Source: ZC4RG29 sp035304385
GTDB lineage: Bacteria > Bacteroidota > Bacteroidia > Cytophagales > Cyclobacteriaceae
DNA length: 64,000 nucleotides
Direction: 5' to 3'
Assembly (NCBI GenBank): GCA_035304385.1
Contig: DATGQD010000041.1
Span: 1-64,000, forward strand
Below are positions 36,350 to 45,326 of the stretch, in pieces. Each line of letters begins with the position of its first letter. Within the stretch, counting starts at the first letter, position 1. The translations under genes and the position numbers were made by a program. Under the pieces are notes generated by a model that worked only from the letters and a program-made list of their open reading frames with translations, did not search any database and had not been told where the DNA came from.

Positions 36350-37201
36350 ATGGCCACAACAGCAACACAGCATGTTACTGATCGGGATCGTGTTGACAGG
36401 GAAGCTTATTTTTCGCGCATACACTATTCCGGCGACAGGACACCAAATCTGACTACGCTGGAGCACATTCACAGCCTGCACCCGAAGCACATACCGTTTG
36501 AGAACCTGAATCCGCTGCTTCGCCTTCCGGTTGCCCTGGATCCGGCGTCGCTCTCCGACAAAATGCTGTTCCAACGCCGGGGCGGGTACTGCTTCGAACA
36601 CAACCTGCTGCTCAAGGCTGTACTTGAATCCATAGGATTTACCGTGCGGGGACTTGCAGCCCGCGTGCTCTGGAACCGACCTGTAGACGCCATCACAGCG
36701 CGAAGTCATATGCTGTTACTGATAGATATCGGATCCGATCGATACATTGCCGATGTGGGCTTTGGCGGAATGACACTCACTACACCGCTATTGCTCACCA
36801 AAGACACACCACAGGAAACAACGCACGAAAGCTTTCGGTTGGTTGACCACGATGGTGATTACCGTCTGGAGGTTCAGGTGCGCGGTGAGTGGAAAGCATT
36901 GTACCGCTTCGATCTTACGGAACAACACCGGATCGATTATGAAGTCTCAAGCTGGTATTTGTCGAACAATCCTGAATCCCACTTCGTGAGCGGTCTAATT
37001 GCAGCGCGTGTCGACGACGGCATTCGACACACGTTACGCAATACCGAGTATTCGGTTCATCACCTGAACGGCCAAACGGAGAAAAGGACGATAGGACAGG
37101 TTAATGACCTTGAGCAATTGCTGGACAAGGTGTTTGCTATAGAAATACCCAAGACACCGGGTGTATCTGAAACGTTTGAAAGAATTCTCAGGACCAATTA
37201 A
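36350..37201 (+). CDS. Arylamine N-acetyltransferase
   Basis: 283 aa. The triad is Cys81 (RRGGYCFEHN), His120 (ARSHMLL) and Asp135 (ADVGFGG), the hallmark of NAT enzymes that move acetyl from CoA to arylamines or hydrazines by a ping-pong reaction. Length is normal. Natural substrate unknown; NAT-like enzymes also form amides in natural product pathways, but no such genes are adjacent. Confidence 0.93.
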   Translation: MATTATQHVTDRDRVDREAYFSRIHYSGDRTPNLTTLEHIHSLHPKHIPFENLNPLLRLPVALDPASLSDKMLFQRRGGYCFEHNLLLKAVLESIGFTVRGLAARVLWNRPVDAITARSHMLLLIDIGSDRYIADVGFGGMTLTTPLLLTKDTPQETTHESFRLVDHDGDYRLEVQVRGEWKALYRFDLTEQHRIDYEVSSWYLSNNPESHFVSGLIAARVDDGIRHTLRNTEYSVHHLNGQTEKRTIGQVNDLEQLLDKVFAIEIPKTPGVSETFERILRTN

Positions 37202-37366
37202 TTGACGGACGACCTGGTGGATTTTTTTCAACTGATTTGTTAGAGCTCAACGCATCTATGAGGGTTTAACGGTCTTGATTCGTTCTTGCGGTTTGGAATT
37301 TATCGAGGTTTGGCGCATTTAACAAGTCACCAGTCACCGTGGCACACTATTGCTTGACTTCTGCCG

Positions 37367-38422
37367 TCAAAAAAGCGTCAGCGTTCCGCCCTTCCTGAAC
37401 TTGGTCAGGTCAATGGGCGGCAAGCTTCGACCGTGGAAATGCCTTTTCTTTGCTACCCTGAAAAGTTGGTGGATAGCCTCTGCAAAACGACCCTCACCTG
37501 TCATCCTTCGGCCGAAGGAGGAGTCGTTGACCTGTCCGTCGTGCAGCGCACAGATCTGATTCCATACCTTGTTGAAGCGATCCGGAAAATTCTTACGCAA
37601 CCAGTCTTCGAAGATCTTGCCGATGGATCCATTGAGCCGGACGACCGTCATCCCGGCAGCCAACGCGCCATGTTCCGCGGCGGCACGCAAAACATCTGGA
37701 ATCTCATGGTGGTTGAGGCCCGGTATTATGGGCGCGTTCATAACGCCGACCGGCACGCCGGCAGCCGAAAGCGCTTCGATGGTAGCGAGCCGTCTCTTTG
37801 CGCTCGCCGTCCTCGGCTCCATCACAGATCGCAGTTTCTCATCGAGTGTTGTAATGGAGATATATATCTGCACCAGTTGATCCCGGGCCAGGTCTTGAAG
37901 AATATCCAGATCGCGCAGTACGAGGCTGTTCTTCGTAATCATCGCGACGGGGTGCCGGTAACGTGCAAAGACCTCCAGCATCGAACGGGTAATCCTGAGC
38001 TTCCGCTCGAGGGGTTGATAGCAGTCTGTGTTTCCCGAAAGCATAATCGGAACTGCGTTCCACTTGGGATGCAGGATGAATTTTTCCAGCAGCTGGGGCG
38101 CGTTCTTCTTAACGATAATCTTGCTCTCGAAATCCAGGCCGGCACTAAAACCCCAATATTCGTGCGTATTGCGTGCATAGCAATAGATGCATCCGTGCTC
38201 ACAGCCCTGATACGGATTGAGTGAATACATCAGGCTCAGGTCCGGACTGTTTACCTTGTTGACGACCGTCGCAGGCTGCTCATAGAACACCTGCGTGGTG
38301 GGAGCGGACAACAAAGGTTCATCCAACCCTTCAACATGCTCGCTTACGTATTCGCTTTTAAGAAACTTGTTGGCCGTCCGCACTTGCGAACCGCGGCCTT
38401 TGAAATATCCCTGCTCTTCCAT
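37367..38422 (-). CDS. PA0069-like radical SAM protein
   Basis: 351 aa. The 4Fe-4S motif is C74, C78, C81 in GCEHGCIYCYA, which binds the cluster that cleaves S-adenosylmethionine. The N-terminal GRGSQ segment and the later IPGLNHHEIPDVLRAA fit the PA0069/SplB-like Rv2578c family of unknown reaction. The start has an unusually good ribosome site for this window, AAAGGAGG 3 nt before the ATG. Confidence 0.87.
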   Translation of the reverse strand: MEEQGYFKGRGSQVRTANKFLKSEYVSEHVEGLDEPLLSAPTTQVFYEQPATVVNKVNSPDLSLMYSLNPYQGCEHGCIYCYARNTHEYWGFSAGLDFESKIIVKKNAPQLLEKFILHPKWNAVPIMLSGNTDCYQPLERKLRITRSMLEVFARYRHPVAMITKNSLVLRDLDILQDLARDQLVQIYISITTLDEKLRSVMEPRTASAKRRLATIEALSAAGVPVGVMNAPIIPGLNHHEIPDVLRAAAEHGALAAGMTVVRLNGSIGKIFEDWLRKNFPDRFNKVWNQICALHDGQVNDSSFGRRMTGEGRFAEAIHQLFRVAKKRHFHGRSLPPIDLTKFRKGGTLTLF

Positions 38423-38505
38423 ACGCCTCCTTTTTATGACAAGGTACGCCGTGTTTGTAATGCCCGGAAATCGAAATACCTTGCTTTGTCACAGGTTGTC
38501 AGAAG

Positions 38506-39405
38506 ATGTTATCCTATGTACCGACACCCGTCCACGAACTTGAACATCCGGTAGCGCAGCGGGCGGGAATCCGCATTCTGGTAAAGCGCGAGGACCTCAA
38601 CCACAGTACGGTTTCGGGCAACAAGTGGTGGAAACTGAAATACAACCTGGAGGCAGCCCGTGCGGAAAAAAGATCCGCGATCCTCACCTTTGGAGGCGCA
38701 TACTCCAATCACATCTATGCGACCGCCGCTGCCGCCTCAGCGTCAGGGTTGAAAAGCATCGGAATTATACGCGGAGAAGAACATCTGCCGCTCAATCCCA
38801 CTTTATCGCGGGCGGTCGCGTGGGGCATGACGCTCGAATACGTATCGCGTTCAAAGTATCGGGAACGGACACAACCGGATTTCCTGAAAACGCTTCAAGC
38901 CAGGTTTCCCGACGCGTTCATTATTCCCGAAGGTGGCAGCAACATCCACGCGCTGCGCGGCCTGCAGGAATTCGGCGCCGCGCTTAACGAAATCCAACAC
39001 AACTACCTGTGCATCCCGGTCGGCAGCGGGGGGACGCTCGCGGGCCTCGCCGCATCAGGCGGTAGTGCTCGGATACTGGGCTTTTCCGCATCGAAAGACA
39101 CCTCGCTGCCGTCGAAAATCCAGGAGCTGATACAACTCGCCGGATGTGTGTCACCGGCGCCATGGAAGCTGATCACGGATTATCATTTCGGCGGATTTGC
39201 GAAAATGAATAGTACGCTCCGAACGTTCATCAATGATTTTCAACGCCAGCATGAATTCCTCCTCGATCCGATTTATACCTGCAAGATGATGTTTGGTGTA
39301 TATGACCTTATCGCGAAAGGATACTTTCCCAGAGGTTCTATCGTGCTGGTCCTACATACAGGCGGACTTCAGGGCTGGGGAATCAATAAGAACCATCCGC
39401 AGTAA
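38506..39405 (+). CDS. ACC deaminase/D-cysteine desulfhydrase-like PLP enzyme
   Basis: 299 aa fold-type II PLP enzyme. The lysine lies in VSGNKWWKL near residue 39, the substrate loop in GGAYSNHIY near 65 and the phosphate loop in GSGGTLAG near 170. The family contains 1-aminocyclopropane-1-carboxylate deaminase and D-cysteine desulfhydrase. The Bacteroidota members usually resemble D-cysteine desulfhydrase, but residues deciding this are not clear to me. Confidence 0.85.
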   Translation: MLSYVPTPVHELEHPVAQRAGIRILVKREDLNHSTVSGNKWWKLKYNLEAARAEKRSAILTFGGAYSNHIYATAAAASASGLKSIGIIRGEEHLPLNPTLSRAVAWGMTLEYVSRSKYRERTQPDFLKTLQARFPDAFIIPEGGSNIHALRGLQEFGAALNEIQHNYLCIPVGSGGTLAGLAASGGSARILGFSASKDTSLPSKIQELIQLAGCVSPAPWKLITDYHFGGFAKMNSTLRTFINDFQRQHEFLLDPIYTCKMMFGVYDLIAKGYFPRGSIVLVLHTGGLQGWGINKNHPQ

Positions 39406-39415
39406 TCGGAACCGA

Positions 39416-40174
39416 TTAGATCAGCATAAATGTCGCTGCCACCAGCGTCATCACAATTACGAACCACCGGTATACGCGTTCCGGAATCTGGCGAACGATA
39501 ATAATGCCCAGCCACGCCCCGAGGGCGATGGTAGGGATCATGAGCAGGTCGAGAAGAAAAGAGTTTAGCGTGATCGTATGCCAGGAGAACACATGAAATG
39601 GGACCTTAAACCAGTTCACCACCATAAAAAACCAGGCGGTAGTGCCGATGTACACGTTTTTTGGCAATCGCATGGACAGCAGGTACACCGCCATTACCGA
39701 TCCCGCCAGGTTCCCCACCATTGAAGTGAATCCGCCGGCAACGCCGGAGACCCATCCAAACCACGGGGCGTCAGGAACCGCTTTTTTATGGCCGCGCTCC
39801 AGCCAGATCATAATAGCAATGCTCACCACAATGATCGCGGCCATCACCATTCTGAAGGTTTCGTCGTCGACGTAGTTGCCAAAAAGGGTGCCGAGCAGCA
39901 CCCCCACTGCCGCCCAGGGGAACAGGCGTCTCAGGTGTTTCCAGGAGGCGTGCCGGTGGTAGTAGACCACCCCGAGCACGTCAGCCATCACCAGCATAGG
40001 CAGCAGCAATCCCGCCGACGCATGACCACCGAATACAGCAGCCAGGAGGGGAACGGCCATCATCCCCGCCCCATGTACCCCCGTCTTGGCCATGCCTACG
40101 AGCAAGCCCACAAGCAGCAGAAAGGCAAACCCCTGGGGTGTAAATTCGTACGAGAATATGGTAAACAGCAGCAA
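39416..40174 (-). CDS. TauE/SafE family membrane exporter
   Basis: 252 aa with about eight hydrophobic helices in two related halves. Typical repeats GLLVGMAKTGVHGAGMM near residue 17 and GVAGGFTSMVGNLAGS near 138 mark the sulfite/organosulfonate exporter family. Ends 10 nt from the convergent PLP gene. No sulfur pathway gene is adjacent, so the substrate is open. Confidence 0.88.
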   Translation of the reverse strand: MLLFTIFSYEFTPQGFAFLLLVGLLVGMAKTGVHGAGMMAVPLLAAVFGGHASAGLLLPMLVMADVLGVVYYHRHASWKHLRRLFPWAAVGVLLGTLFGNYVDDETFRMVMAAIIVVSIAIMIWLERGHKKAVPDAPWFGWVSGVAGGFTSMVGNLAGSVMAVYLLSMRLPKNVYIGTTAWFFMVVNWFKVPFHVFSWHTITLNSFLLDLLMIPTIALGAWLGIIIVRQIPERVYRWFVIVMTLVAATFMLI

Positions 40175-40242
40175 GGGGGCAAACGGATTTGGCCCGGGAA
40201 ACTACAAATAAATATTCTTCCCTTTAGAAATGCCGGTGTGAA

Positions 40243-40878
40243 CTACTGATTAAACAGGCTATAAAGCTCCAGGTCAATCTTCCGGGCGACTACGGCAAAA
40301 TCTTCTACCCGTTCAACGAAATCCAGGTCGTTTACATCGATCGTCAGCACCTTACCCAAATCGTAAGATTCAATCCATTCTTCATAACGCCGGTTGAGGT
40401 TCTGAAGGTACTCCAGGCTCATGGCGCTCTCAAAATCGCGGCCCCGCTTTTGAATGTTAGCCACGAGTTTGGGGATATCGGCCTTGAGATAGATGAGAAG
40501 GTCTGGTGGGGGTGCCATTTCAATCATAGAATGATACAGCTCGAGATAGCTGGCATAGTCGCGTTCACTCAGCAACCCGGTGTCGTGCAGGTTGTGCGCG
40601 AAAATATGCGCGTCTTCGTAGATGGTTCTGTCCTGTACTACCGTATTTTCGCTCTCCTGGATCTGCCGGATCTGTCGATACCGCGTGTGAAGGAAGTACA
40701 CCTGCAGGTGAAAGGCCCAGCGGGCCATGTCGTAGTAGAAATCGCGGAGATAGGGGTTCTTGTCAACCGACTCATACAGCGGCGTCCAACCGTAATGCTT
40801 TGCCAGCCGTGCCGTAAGCTCCGTTTTCCCTGAACCGATATTGCCGGAGATGGCAACGTGTCTGAGTCTGTTTTTCAC
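40243..40878 (-). CDS. Deoxynucleoside kinase
   Basis: 211 aa. The P-loop GNIGSGKTE begins at residue 12 and the DRTIYED motif near residue 82 matches the DRS family signature, with an Arg-rich lid RYEEW. It phosphorylates deoxyadenosine or deoxyguanosine in salvage. A TAAATTTG promoter box ends 5 nt before the ATG. Confidence 0.92.
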   Translation of the reverse strand: MKNRLRHVAISGNIGSGKTELTARLAKHYGWTPLYESVDKNPYLRDFYYDMARWAFHLQVYFLHTRYRQIRQIQESENTVVQDRTIYEDAHIFAHNLHDTGLLSERDYASYLELYHSMIEMAPPPDLLIYLKADIPKLVANIQKRGRDFESAMSLEYLQNLNRRYEEWIESYDLGKVLTIDVNDLDFVERVEDFAVVARKIDLELYSLFNQ

Positions 40879-40883
40879 CGGAT

Positions 40884-40891
40884 CAAATTTA
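40884..40891 (-). promoter_or_regulatory. Candidate promoter box for the deoxynucleoside kinase
   Basis: TAAATTTG on the minus strand matches TAnnTTTG exactly but no TTTG is seen in the -33 position. It lies so close to the ATG (5 nt) that the transcript would be nearly leaderless. Confidence 0.4.
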
Positions 40892-40986
40892 TAGGAAATT
40901 GTGGGGATATCGGTTCTTCCCTATTTCGCCGCAATTTGATACCTTCAAACGATTACTTGACGCATAGTCCATCTTAAAAACAGATC

Positions 40987-41859
40987 ATGAAGATTTCACG
41001 AAAACAGGCGTTGAAAACTATGGCGGCCGGCACGCTCGCCACAATGAGTGCACCGGCGTTTTCAGCGGCGCTCGACAACCTCGTTCCCGAGGACCTGGCG
41101 GGCAATATCAACCACTCGGTTTGCCAGTGGTGCTATCAAGACATTCCGCTCGAACAACTCTGCGAGGCGGCGAAGGGCATGGGGTTAAAGTCGGTTGAAC
41201 TCCTGGGGCCAAAGGATTGGCCGGTAGCCATTCGCTATGGACTCACTTGCGCCATGTCGAACGGAAGCAACCTGGGTATTCCGCGCGGCTTTAACGATCC
41301 GGCTCATCATGCACAGCTTCTGAAAGACTTCAGCGATGTGATACCCAAAGCTGCCGATCATGGTATCAAGAACGTCATTTGCTTTTCAGGGAACAGGAAC
41401 GGCATGGATGATAATGTGGGATTGGAAAACTGCGCCCGCGGCCTTGACCCTGTTATTAAGATCGCGCAAAAATACAATGTCAACATTGTGATGGAGTTGC
41501 TCAACAGCAAGGTCAACCACCCGGATTATATGTGCGATCATACACCGTGGGGTGTCGCGCTGTGTGAAAAGCTCGGATCGGATAATTTCAAACTCCTGTA
41601 CGACATCTATCACATGCAAATCATGGAGGGAGACATTATCGCAACGATTGAAAAATACCACCAGTATATCGCGCACTATCACACCGGCGGCGTGCCGGGG
41701 CGCGCGGAAATCGATGAAACGCAGGAACTCTATTATCCCGCGATCATGCGGGCGATCCTCAAGACAGGCTTTAAGGGATTCGTGGCGCAGGAATTCATCC
41801 CCAGGGGCGCCGATCCGCTGGCGTCGCTTAAGGCTGGCGTGAAGATTTGTGATGTTTAG
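40987..41859 (+). CDS. Exported hydroxypyruvate isomerase-like TIM barrel protein
   Basis: 290 aa. The N-terminus KISRKQALKTM followed by a short Ala-rich stretch looks like a Tat-type signal with an RK instead of RR pair. The rest is a xylose-isomerase-like TIM barrel with ELLNSKVNHPDYMCD, LYDIYHMQIMEGD and AHYHTGGVPGRAEIDE, typical of hydroxypyruvate isomerase (Hyi) relatives, with Glu, Asp and His metal ligands. Exported copies are common in Bacteroidota sugar metabolism but the substrate is not certain. Confidence 0.85.
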   Translation: MKISRKQALKTMAAGTLATMSAPAFSAALDNLVPEDLAGNINHSVCQWCYQDIPLEQLCEAAKGMGLKSVELLGPKDWPVAIRYGLTCAMSNGSNLGIPRGFNDPAHHAQLLKDFSDVIPKAADHGIKNVICFSGNRNGMDDNVGLENCARGLDPVIKIAQKYNVNIVMELLNSKVNHPDYMCDHTPWGVALCEKLGSDNFKLLYDIYHMQIMEGDIIATIEKYHQYIAHYHTGGVPGRAEIDETQELYYPAIMRAILKTGFKGFVAQEFIPRGADPLASLKAGVKICDV

Positions 41860-41884
41860 AACTAGCCCTTGACCAAATAGGATT

Positions 41885-41937
41885 AGACGCAGATGCACTT
41901 GCAACGCACGCACCTTTGCATCTGCGTCTGCCTCTGC
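41885..41937. repeat. Hairpin-forming GCAGAT repeat, copy 2
   Basis: AGACGCAGATGCA (41885-41897) and TGCATCTGCGTCT (41917-41929) are perfect 13-bp inverted arms with a 19-nt loop. The right part (41917-41937) is the reverse complement of the repeat at 28893-28913 with one mismatch. The element fills the gap between two convergent genes and ends 2 nt before the stop of the lipoprotein gene, so it may stop transcription from both sides, though no T-run follows. Confidence 0.55.
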
Positions 41938-41939
41938 AC

Positions 41940-42491
41940 CTATTCCTCCAGCTTCTCCAACTCTTCGTCGATAATCTTTTCGATCAATGCGCGTTGGCGT
42001 TCATTTACAGTTTTGTCGGTCTTTGCCTGCTTCTTCATGAAACGAAGCATCGCGTTCTTCTTGATCTCGTAGGCGATGAACACCGTATACTCGCGGGTAT
42101 TCTCGTTGTAGTATTTCTGTTCACCGATCTTCCGCAGATCCGAAATATCGGTGTTCATGACCTGACGCACCAGGCTTTGAAACTTGTCCGCGACGTCGGC
42201 CGCATCCGCATTTTCCGTTTGGGCAAGATACTGATCGGCTACCTGCTTCATCGTTGTGTTTACCTGTCCGGCCAACTGCGCCTTCGCCTCGATGTCGGCT
42301 TTGCCACGCGCTATATTATCCTGGCTGCTGGCTCCCTTGCCGGTGGCGCGGAAGAAGCGGTTGTTCGATTCATAAGCCGAGCCGCGGAACGGCTCCCTTA
42401 CCTTCGTCCCCAGTGTACTGGAAGAACACGACGCCAATGCGATGAGGCCCGCCCATGCGAACAGCATCCATGAACATGATGATACTTTCAT
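41940..42491 (-). CDS. Lipoprotein of unknown function, helical
   Basis: About 183 aa with signal and lipobox LASCSSS. After ~25 residues comes a segment RFFRATGKGASSQDNIARGKADIEA that resembles the start of LPP20-type lipoproteins, then long amphipathic helices, and a charged C-terminus of Glu/Lys coils (IEKIIDEELEKLEE). The start at 42491 (MKVSS) best positions the signal. No function assigned. Confidence 0.7.
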   Translation of the reverse strand: MKVSSCSWMLFAWAGLIALASCSSSTLGTKVREPFRGSAYESNNRFFRATGKGASSQDNIARGKADIEAKAQLAGQVNTTMKQVADQYLAQTENADAADVADKFQSLVRQVMNTDISDLRKIGEQKYYNENTREYTVFIAYEIKKNAMLRFMKKQAKTDKTVNERQRALIEKIIDEELEKLEE

Positions 42492-42585
42492 ATAATGGAT
42501 CAAGGGAATTGTACCGATAAAGTACGAAAAACTGTGCCAGAGTTATTTGGATATCCGTGGCCCAATATTACATGGGTGCTTCCCT

Positions 42586-43287
42586 TTATGCATAAACGAT
42601 CACAAGCCAGCGGAAGGCCCATCGCCACCGGATGGTATAGCGCCTCACACCCGCTGCATGCAGGACCTCCTCCAGGTCGCGACGCGAAAAGGCCCTCAAG
42701 ACAGAGACCGGAGCATCATGCCGGACCATGGCGGAGCGGGAAAAGACTTGTGTGAGCACACGTATCGAATGAAACGAAAACCAATGTCGATGGATGTCGT
42801 TGATGACGATGCCTATGCGAACCTGGCCAAGCAGCTGACGTATGAAAGCCGCCAGTGTTTCTGAGTCGAAATGATGGAAGAATAACGTAGCGGTGATTAC
42901 GTCAAATCGCATGCGGGCAAATTCATTGGAAAAGATATCAAGGACGTCGAAATGTACATCAGGATGTTTTTGCTTCGCGATGTCAACGATGTTCGCATTG
43001 GCATCGATGCCGGTTACCTCAGGGCGTAATCCTTTCGATTCAAGCAGGCGACGCACCCGGTCGGCAATGTCTCCGCTTCCACAACCGAGATCGGCGACAG
43101 TAATTTTACTTTCAGGAGGAACGACCGCGGCGAGCTGTGATACGCCTTTCAGCGTGACCGCGTTGCCTCCCAGCCACGCGTTGATGAAGTCCAGCTCGTG
43201 GAGGGCTTGTCGAACGTCCTCCCCTGAACACGTCAGGTCGTCCATGATTTCCTGTTGATCCGACCGGGCGGTAAATCGGGACATCAT
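42586..43287 (-). CDS. Class I SAM-dependent methyltransferase of the PKS cluster
   Basis: 233 aa. Motif I VADLGCGSGDIADRV near residue 65 and the acidic GIDANAN strand end near 92 form the SAM site; a later FDVITATLFFHHF fits motif II/III. Its ATG overlaps the stop of the type III PKS gene (ATGA), so it is translated with it. It probably methylates the polyketide product, on O or C; the position cannot be read. Two successive ATGs leave a 1-codon ambiguity. Confidence 0.87.
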   Translation of the reverse strand: MMSRFTARSDQQEIMDDLTCSGEDVRQALHELDFINAWLGGNAVTLKGVSQLAAVVPPESKITVADLGCGSGDIADRVRRLLESKGLRPEVTGIDANANIVDIAKQKHPDVHFDVLDIFSNEFARMRFDVITATLFFHHFDSETLAAFIRQLLGQVRIGIVINDIHRHWFSFHSIRVLTQVFSRSAMVRHDAPVSVLRAFSRRDLEEVLHAAGVRRYTIRWRWAFRWLVIVYA

Positions 43288-44381
43288 GAACCGCGTTCGA
43301 TCCGCAGCACCATACTTTCCAGGGTGAGGCCAGGTCCAAAGGCAAGCCCCAGAATTGATTTACCTTCGTCGGCATCGACCAGTGAATCCCAAATCCTTTT
43401 CAACACAAACAATACCGACGGCGAAGACATGTTGCCGTAGTCGCGCAGCACTTCCCGCGCGAAGCGGTTGCACGCTGGCGTGAGATTGAATTGCTTTTCA
43501 ACAGCATCGAGGATGCGCTTACCGCCCGGATGGATGGCGAAGTACGTGATATCCGCCACACGCAACCCAGCGTCGTACAGGCACCTTTCGCCCAAAGCGC
43601 GCACGCCCCCGCGAACCAGTTCAGGAATGTAGGACGAAAGCTTCATCTCAAAGCCCTGATCGCCCACGTTCCACGCCATATCGTTATGGCCTTCTTCCAT
43701 TACGATGCTGTGAAATCGCGTCAGTCGAAGTCCACCGGAAGAAGGTTTATGCTCGACCACCACGGCGGCAGCGCCGTCCGAGAACAACGCATTAGCCAAA
43801 AGGTTGTCTTCACTGTACGTCTTTTGAAAATGCAGGCTACACAGTTCGATGCAGACCACAAGCGCGCGTGCCCCAGGCGTCGCCTCGCATAGCGCGTCAG
43901 CGGTTCGCAATGCATTCACTGCCGCATAGCAGCCCATGAAGTTTAAAGACAGCCGATGCATGGAGCGCGACAATCCACAACGATCGATGATCTCCAGGTC
44001 GAGGCCCGGCGCATACATTCCCGTGCAACAGACGGTGATAAGGTGCGTAAAGTCACGGCCCTGGTATCGATCGCCGAGCGCGTTGCGCACCGCCTGTACA
44101 CTGAGCGTAGCTGCATGGCAGCGAAAGCTTTCCATCCTTCGGGATGTTGACGGAAAGGGCTCCAGGTCGTCCGTGTCCGGGAAGAAAGTGAAGCTATCCT
44201 CCCGCGCATAATCCTCCAGAACAGAATAACGATAGTCGATGCCGCTCGATCGAAAGACAGCGCGCAGCTTGCGTTCCCGCGCACCATCCAATTGCATAGC
44301 CCTCACCATAAAGTCGGCGATCCGCATCTGCGGTACCTTATGGGGAGGATTTGCCACACCGATGGCGGTAACGAAAGCCAT
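43284..44381 (-). CDS. Type III polyketide synthase
   Basis: 365 aa thiolase-fold homodimer. The Cys-His-Asn triad is visible: Cys151 in NFMGCYAA, His284 in FAIHPGG and Asn317 in DYGNMSSPSV, which separates type III PKS from KAS III (fewer matches around Cys and the GN/MSS segment) and from HMG-CoA synthase. It extends a starter CoA with malonyl-CoA units to a resorcinol-, pyrone- or phloroglucinol-type product. Starter and length of chain cannot be predicted. First gene of the cluster, divergent from the UbiA gene. Confidence 0.92.
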   Translation of the reverse strand: MAFVTAIGVANPPHKVPQMRIADFMVRAMQLDGARERKLRAVFRSSGIDYRYSVLEDYAREDSFTFFPDTDDLEPFPSTSRRMESFRCHAATLSVQAVRNALGDRYQGRDFTHLITVCCTGMYAPGLDLEIIDRCGLSRSMHRLSLNFMGCYAAVNALRTADALCEATPGARALVVCIELCSLHFQKTYSEDNLLANALFSDGAAAVVVEHKPSSGGLRLTRFHSIVMEEGHNDMAWNVGDQGFEMKLSSYIPELVRGGVRALGERCLYDAGLRVADITYFAIHPGGKRILDAVEKQFNLTPACNRFAREVLRDYGNMSSPSVLFVLKRIWDSLVDADEGKSILGLAFGPGLTLESMVLRIERGS

Positions 44382-44429
44382 TCTTAATAATAATCCAATT
44401 TGTGCTTACCTTGTTGTAAAAGACGCATT

Positions 44430-45326
44430 ATGTTTTCCCGGTCGACGTGGCTTCATCTGCGTGTTCCCTTTTCCTTTTTCCTGTTACCGGTTTTTCTTTT
44501 CAGCTTATGCCTGTCGCCCAACGCCACGGGTGCGCGGATCTTTTGGGTGTTCATCATCCTTCACTTTTTCCTTTACCCGGCAAGCAACGGATACAACAGC
44601 TATTTCGATCGCGATGAAGAAAGCATCGGGGGACTTCGCCGTCCGCCGAAAGTGCAGACCGAGCTTTATGGTGTATCACTCGCACTCGACGCAGTTGCGA
44701 TTCTCCTGGGCATTGTGTTTGTGAATTGGATGTTCGCCATCATGTTGTTCGTGTATGGACTTGTTTCAAAAGCGTACAGCCATCCGTCGGTACGTCTGAA
44801 GAAACTTCCCATTGTGGGCTGGCTTGCCGCCGGCTTCTTCCAGGGATGCTTTACCTTCATCATGTGCTATATCGGTATCAATGACTTTACACTCGATGAA
44901 GCGCTAACGCCAAAACCCCTTTACGCCGGGCTCCTCACAACCTGCATGCTGTTGGGAAGCTACCCCATGACCCAGGTGTATCAACACCATGAAGACGCAC
45001 GTCGTGGCGATATGACGATCAGCCGGCTGGTCGGTATTTCGGGCACTTTTTGGCTGTCGGGGGTTATGTTCCTGCTTGTGCTCATCGGATTTACAACCTT
45101 CTTTGGGTTTTATTTCAGTGCACAGTATAGTGTCATCTTTGCCATAGCGATGTTTCCTATGGCCATCTACTTTGTGCTGTGGTATCTTCAGGTGCGACAT
45201 GATAAAATGGCTGCAGACTACAGCCATACGATGCGACTCAACTTTGTCTCCGCGACATCCCTGAACGTGTTCTTTCTATTTTTCTTTATCGCAAGCCAAA
45301 ACGCTGCCGGCATTCTCACCCGCTAG
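44430..45326 (+). CDS. UbiA-family prenyltransferase
   Basis: About 298 aa, eight or so membrane helices. The first Asp-rich motif is NSYFDRDEE (56-64), a variant of NDxxDxxxD with Ser and Glu replacing two Asp residues. The second is HHEDARRGD near residue 190. Both bind the Mg-diphosphate of a prenyl donor. It would add a prenyl chain to an aromatic acceptor, plausibly the polyketide of the neighbouring synthase. The ATG at 44430 is preferred over 44400 because it directly precedes the first helix. Its TAG stop forms CTAG with the convergent reductase. Confidence 0.85.
   Translation: MFSRSTWLHLRVPFSFFLLPVFLFSLCLSPNATGARIFWVFIILHFFLYPASNGYNSYFDRDEESIGGLRRPPKVQTELYGVSLALDAVAILLGIVFVNWMFAIMLFVYGLVSKAYSHPSVRLKKLPIVGWLAAGFFQGCFTFIMCYIGINDFTLDEALTPKPLYAGLLTTCMLLGSYPMTQVYQHHEDARRGDMTISRLVGISGTFWLSGVMFLLVLIGFTTFFGFYFSAQYSVIFAIAMFPMAIYFVLWYLQVRHDKMAADYSHTMRLNFVSATSLNVFFLFFFIASQNAAGILTR

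Noticed and set aside
43284..44381. PKS gene as FabH/KAS III or HMG-CoA synthase
   Set aside because: The Cys-His-Asn layout with GNMSSPSV and the clustering with methyltransferase and UbiA genes fit a type III PKS better.
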